From a virus, in the IMG/VR virus record IMGVR_UViG_3300043499_000052, positions 1 through 24,331 of that record: a stretch of DNA of 24,331 nucleotides. One strand, 5' to 3'. Both the position numbers and the translations under genes were made by a program. The notes below the pieces were generated by a model. That model had not been told where the DNA came from. It ran no database searches and saw only the letters and a list, made by a program, of their open reading frames with translations. Shown piece by piece: positions 22,008 through 24,331 of this stretch (position 1 is its first letter; each line of letters starts with the position of its first letter).

Positions 22008-23485
22008 GACGCTAGCTCTCCGTTCGTCTGCTCTGCGAGTGGTCCGGCGCTACCGGGGGGAGTGGGTGGGTTGCCAGTGAACGGCTGTAGTTGCGGCGGG
22101 GTGGCTGGCTTAAGCTCCGCAGCGGTGAGGGGTTCCAGGTTCTCCCATGCCCGCGCCTCGTTAACCCTGAGAACCTTGCAGCCGATCCCCGTTTCGTAGC
22201 CTTTCATGCGCTCCACAAAGGATGGTGCGATGAACGATTCAGCGTCATGCCGCGCCACCAGCCCACGCGCGAGGCAGAACCCCGACAGCGCCTGCATGAT
22301 GTTGCGGGAGATAGCTCGCAGCGTCGCGCGCCAGAGGAAATCAAACGCGGACTCTGTGGTGTTGTATGTCAGCGAACTGTCCTTTACGGACAGACCAACA
22401 AAGTAGAGCGGCACCCCGAACACCGATGCAATGCGCGCCTCATCAAAGGTGCGGAGGTCCAACAGACCAACATCGCTCGGTTTGAGGTTGAGGGGGGTGT
22501 ATGTCAACCCTCCACTCAGGACGGCAGGCAACGTCCCACGGGATGCCGCAGCCTCAGCCCACGACCATTTCAGCTCGTCAGCCTGACGTTTGTTGAGCTT
22601 GACCGCAGAGGACAGCACCGCCGTAGGGATGCCGTTGCCAACGGCCAACTCAGTACCCCACCGCTCCAAAGCGTCCGCTGACATGAGGTTGCGTTGGACC
22701 GCCTCTAGTGGACCGATGCCGCGAACCTCGCCAGGCCACACCTGGTATCTAATGTGGAGGATCTGTTCCCGCGGTATCTGCCCGTAACCCTCCAATGTGT
22801 ATACCGGTAGACCCTTCTCCGAGGTCACGGTAACCATGTCGGGGTTCAGCACTACCCACCGCGCCACAGTGCCATCCGCGTACCGCGCCGTGGGGACCAC
22901 AAACGCAGCGCCGCGAATCAGCATGCTGTTGGCTATGGCCTTGATGGCGTCCACCATCGATGTGTAGATCTCAGGTTCGGGGTTCTCTGTCCACGGTGGA
23001 GCGTCAACCGGTGTGCTGTCCTTGGTAACCAGGATCGGCATGGTTCCGAGTGACCGGCCGATAAGGTCCACGCATGCGTACACTGTGGACACTCGACCCT
23101 CTAGCAACGTGCCACCGAGGAACCGACCGTTACCGCCAAACTGACGGTTGGGACCATGCTCCGCAAAGAATGGGGGTTCCCACCCACCGGGGTAACCGGG
23201 GAAGCGTGTCCCGTGGGGGAACCCCCATCCCCGCGCCTTGTCCTCGTCAGTCGGACCCCATACGTGAGCACCCTCCACAAAGTCGCCTGGACCACCAAAC
23301 TCAATGCGTGTCTCAGCTGGACGCGGTGGACCTACGAACACACGAGGTCCACCACCCCACCAGTAGCCACCAGCAATGTTGGTCGCGGTGGACGGGCTCT
23401 GTGCGTAGACCACGGCGGGACTCACCACGTTGGCTGGCACGACGCTGCCACGTGCGCGGGTCCGCAGAACGGGGAGGTTAGGCAT
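22004..23485 (-). CDS. portal protein (HK97 family)
   Basis: 493 aa, ATG 23485 with AAGGACGG. Landmarks of the family: VYACVDLIGRSLGTMPILV (about 133-151), WVVLNPDMVTVTS, REQILHIRYQVWPGEVRGIG, LQ-type crown helix region, and KDSSLTYNTTESAFDFLWRA. The first ~120 residues are an atypical Gly/Pro-rich extension (NIAGGYWWGGGPRVFVGPPR, GFPHGTRFPGYPGGWEPPFF) that has no counterpart in typical HK97 portals, probably on the capsid-interior or clip side. The C-terminus is Pro-rich. It forms the dodecameric DNA channel. Confidence 0.92.
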   Translation of the reverse strand: MPNLPVLRTRARGSVVPANVVSPAVVYAQSPSTATNIAGGYWWGGGPRVFVGPPRPAETRIEFGGPGDFVEGAHVWGPTDEDKARGWGFPHGTRFPGYPGGWEPPFFAEHGPNRQFGGNGRFLGGTLLEGRVSTVYACVDLIGRSLGTMPILVTKDSTPVDAPPWTENPEPEIYTSMVDAIKAIANSMLIRGAAFVVPTARYADGTVARWVVLNPDMVTVTSEKGLPVYTLEGYGQIPREQILHIRYQVWPGEVRGIGPLEAVQRNLMSADALERWGTELAVGNGIPTAVLSSAVKLNKRQADELKWSWAEAAASRGTLPAVLSGGLTYTPLNLKPSDVGLLDLRTFDEARIASVFGVPLYFVGLSVKDSSLTYNTTESAFDFLWRATLRAISRNIMQALSGFCLARGLVARHDAESFIAPSFVERMKGYETGIGCKVLRVNEARAWENLEPLTAAELKPATPPQLQPFTGNPPTPPGSAGPLAEQTNGELAS

Positions 23486-23491
23486 TCATCC

Positions 23492-23504
23492 GTCCTTAGT
23501 AGAC
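23492..23504. promoter_or_regulatory. near-copy of the dispersed palindrome at the terminase-portal junction
   Basis: GTCC-TTAGT-AGAC spans the terminase stop codon and the 10-bp gap before the portal start. It is one mismatch from GTCC-N5-GGAC, overlapping the portal ribosome-binding region. Confidence 0.35.
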
Positions 23505-24331
23505 GCTGACATTTTGGCCACCCTCGCTGTGTTCCAGCGCGTACAGCGCGTCCGTAGCGGCAATCAGCGCGGTAGGCGGGGTGGGTGCGTTGCGGTTCCA
23601 CACCCAGCCACCGGTAAACACGCGCGAGCTGGCCGCGCAACAGTCGGAGATCAACGCCGGCGCGCGTCCAATTCGGACGGTCCCCTCTGTCACGTGCTGA
23701 GCAAACGCGGCGCACGCGGCGGTGTAATCGACCTGGCGCAATGGCTGGATGCCTACCGAGTAGTCGCGGTCCAGGCGTTCCATGAGATCGACAATGTTCC
23801 CTTTGGCGTCAAACGCAACCGCGTCAATCCCGTAGGCGCGGTCCAGCTCTGCGAACCTATCCAGCACCCACGCGGCACCACCGCGCATGTCCACAAGGGT
23901 CACTACGGGGATGCCATCGTCACCACGGAACGCAGCGGCAATAGCCGCGTTGCTGCGGTCACTGCTGACGTCCAGACCCCAACCGATAGCGCGTCCGTCA
24001 GTCGGTGGCTGCGGGACAGGGACGGCCAGGCGCTCTATGTCCTCATCGGACAGAACAGCCTCAGTCGCGGATTGCTGCCACACACCCAACCGCTCGCGCT
24101 GGAATGACTTACGCGACATCATCGATAGTTCCAGGCGGATGGTCCGCTCACTGAGTCCTAGACCGTAGCTCGGATTCTTGGCAGCCCATACACGCGGGTC
24201 GTTGACGTCATCGTCATTGGTTCCCCACCACTCCCAGTAGGCGAGGTCCCTAGTGGACGGTTTGTGGCCGCGGGAGCGGAGCTTTGCCAACACCGAGCTT
24301 TCCCACGTTCCCGCACTGCTCACGTACCAGA
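23496..24331 (-). CDS. terL: terminase large subunit (partial, N-terminal ATPase part beyond window)
   Basis: 278 codons visible and open to the right edge; the true start lies outside (the GTG at 24323 is internal, since WY precedes it in frame). The visible start, WYVSSAGTWESSVL, is the junction after the ATPase domain. The RNase H-like nuclease domain follows: GWGLDVSSDRSNAAIAAA with the first catalytic Asp, VAFDAKGNIVDLMERL with the second, and the C-terminal APTPPTALIAATDALYALE. It cuts and packages concatemeric DNA through the portal encoded 10 bp downstream. Confidence 0.9.
   Translation of the reverse strand, partial: WYVSSAGTWESSVLAKLRSRGHKPSTRDLAYWEWWGTNDDDVNDPRVWAAKNPSYGLGLSERTIRLELSMMSRKSFQRERLGVWQQSATEAVLSDEDIERLAVPVPQPPTDGRAIGWGLDVSSDRSNAAIAAAFRGDDGIPVVTLVDMRGGAAWVLDRFAELDRAYGIDAVAFDAKGNIVDLMERLDRDYSVGIQPLRQVDYTAACAAFAQHVTEGTVRIGRAPALISDCCAASSRVFTGGWVWNRNAPTPPTALIAATDALYALEHSEGGQNVSVY

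Overview
The window is a contiguous piece of a temperate, tailed (siphovirus-type) bacteriophage or prophage of a high-GC Gram-positive (actinobacterial) host. The evidence is the HK97-type head module, a tape measure, a large serine integrase, high GC with GTG/TTG starts, and actinophage-style small tail domains. No host gene is seen. Both ends cut through phage genes: a methylase-like gene at the left and the large terminase at the right. Whether it is integrated cannot be told from the window.

Layout. Bases 8297-24331 are one long minus-strand late block, read right to left: terminase large subunit (partial), portal, prohead protease, two small head-associated proteins, major capsid protein, a small hypothetical protein, a zinc-ribbon/Pro-Gly protein, head-tail connector, a very unusual tail-terminator/collagen/glycine-rich fusion, major tail protein, tail assembly chaperone with a -1 frameshift product, an HK97 gp10-like protein, tape measure, and five tail-tip/baseplate/receptor-binding proteins. 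Hairpins follow the zinc-ribbon gene and the major tail gene and probably step down expression. A long inverted repeat at 8225-8290 ends the late block and the convergent integrase gene. Bases 6046-8219 hold a two-gene plus-strand unit: an unknown protein translationally coupled to the serine integrase. Bases 5473-5757 encode a minus-strand lipoprotein with its own promoter and terminator, likely a lysogenic-conversion or exclusion gene. Bases 1-5116 are a minus-strand early operon: excisionase-like HTH protein, two proteins of unknown function, Cas4-like Fe-S PD-(D/E)XK nuclease, M15-type endolysin, a 30-aa zinc-knuckle-like protein, a 45-aa membrane protein, an SSB-like protein ending in the SSB tip, and a methyltransferase-like protein whose catalytic motifs look destroyed.

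The most interesting signal is not a gene. A 13-bp palindrome, GTCC-N5-GGAC (best form TGTCC-N5-GGACA, with AT-rich centres), occurs about 22 times by hand count across the window, plus near-matches concentrated in the few intergenic gaps. It looks like a dispersed operator family comparable in concept to the phiC31 conserved inverted repeats or L5 stoperators. Other notable points are the neck-located collagen/adhesin fusion, a degenerate DNA methylase, a canonical A AAC CCT slippery site, a repeated translation-initiation element in front of four ORFs, and a W-TGQ mini-domain shared by the tail tube and a tail-tip protein.
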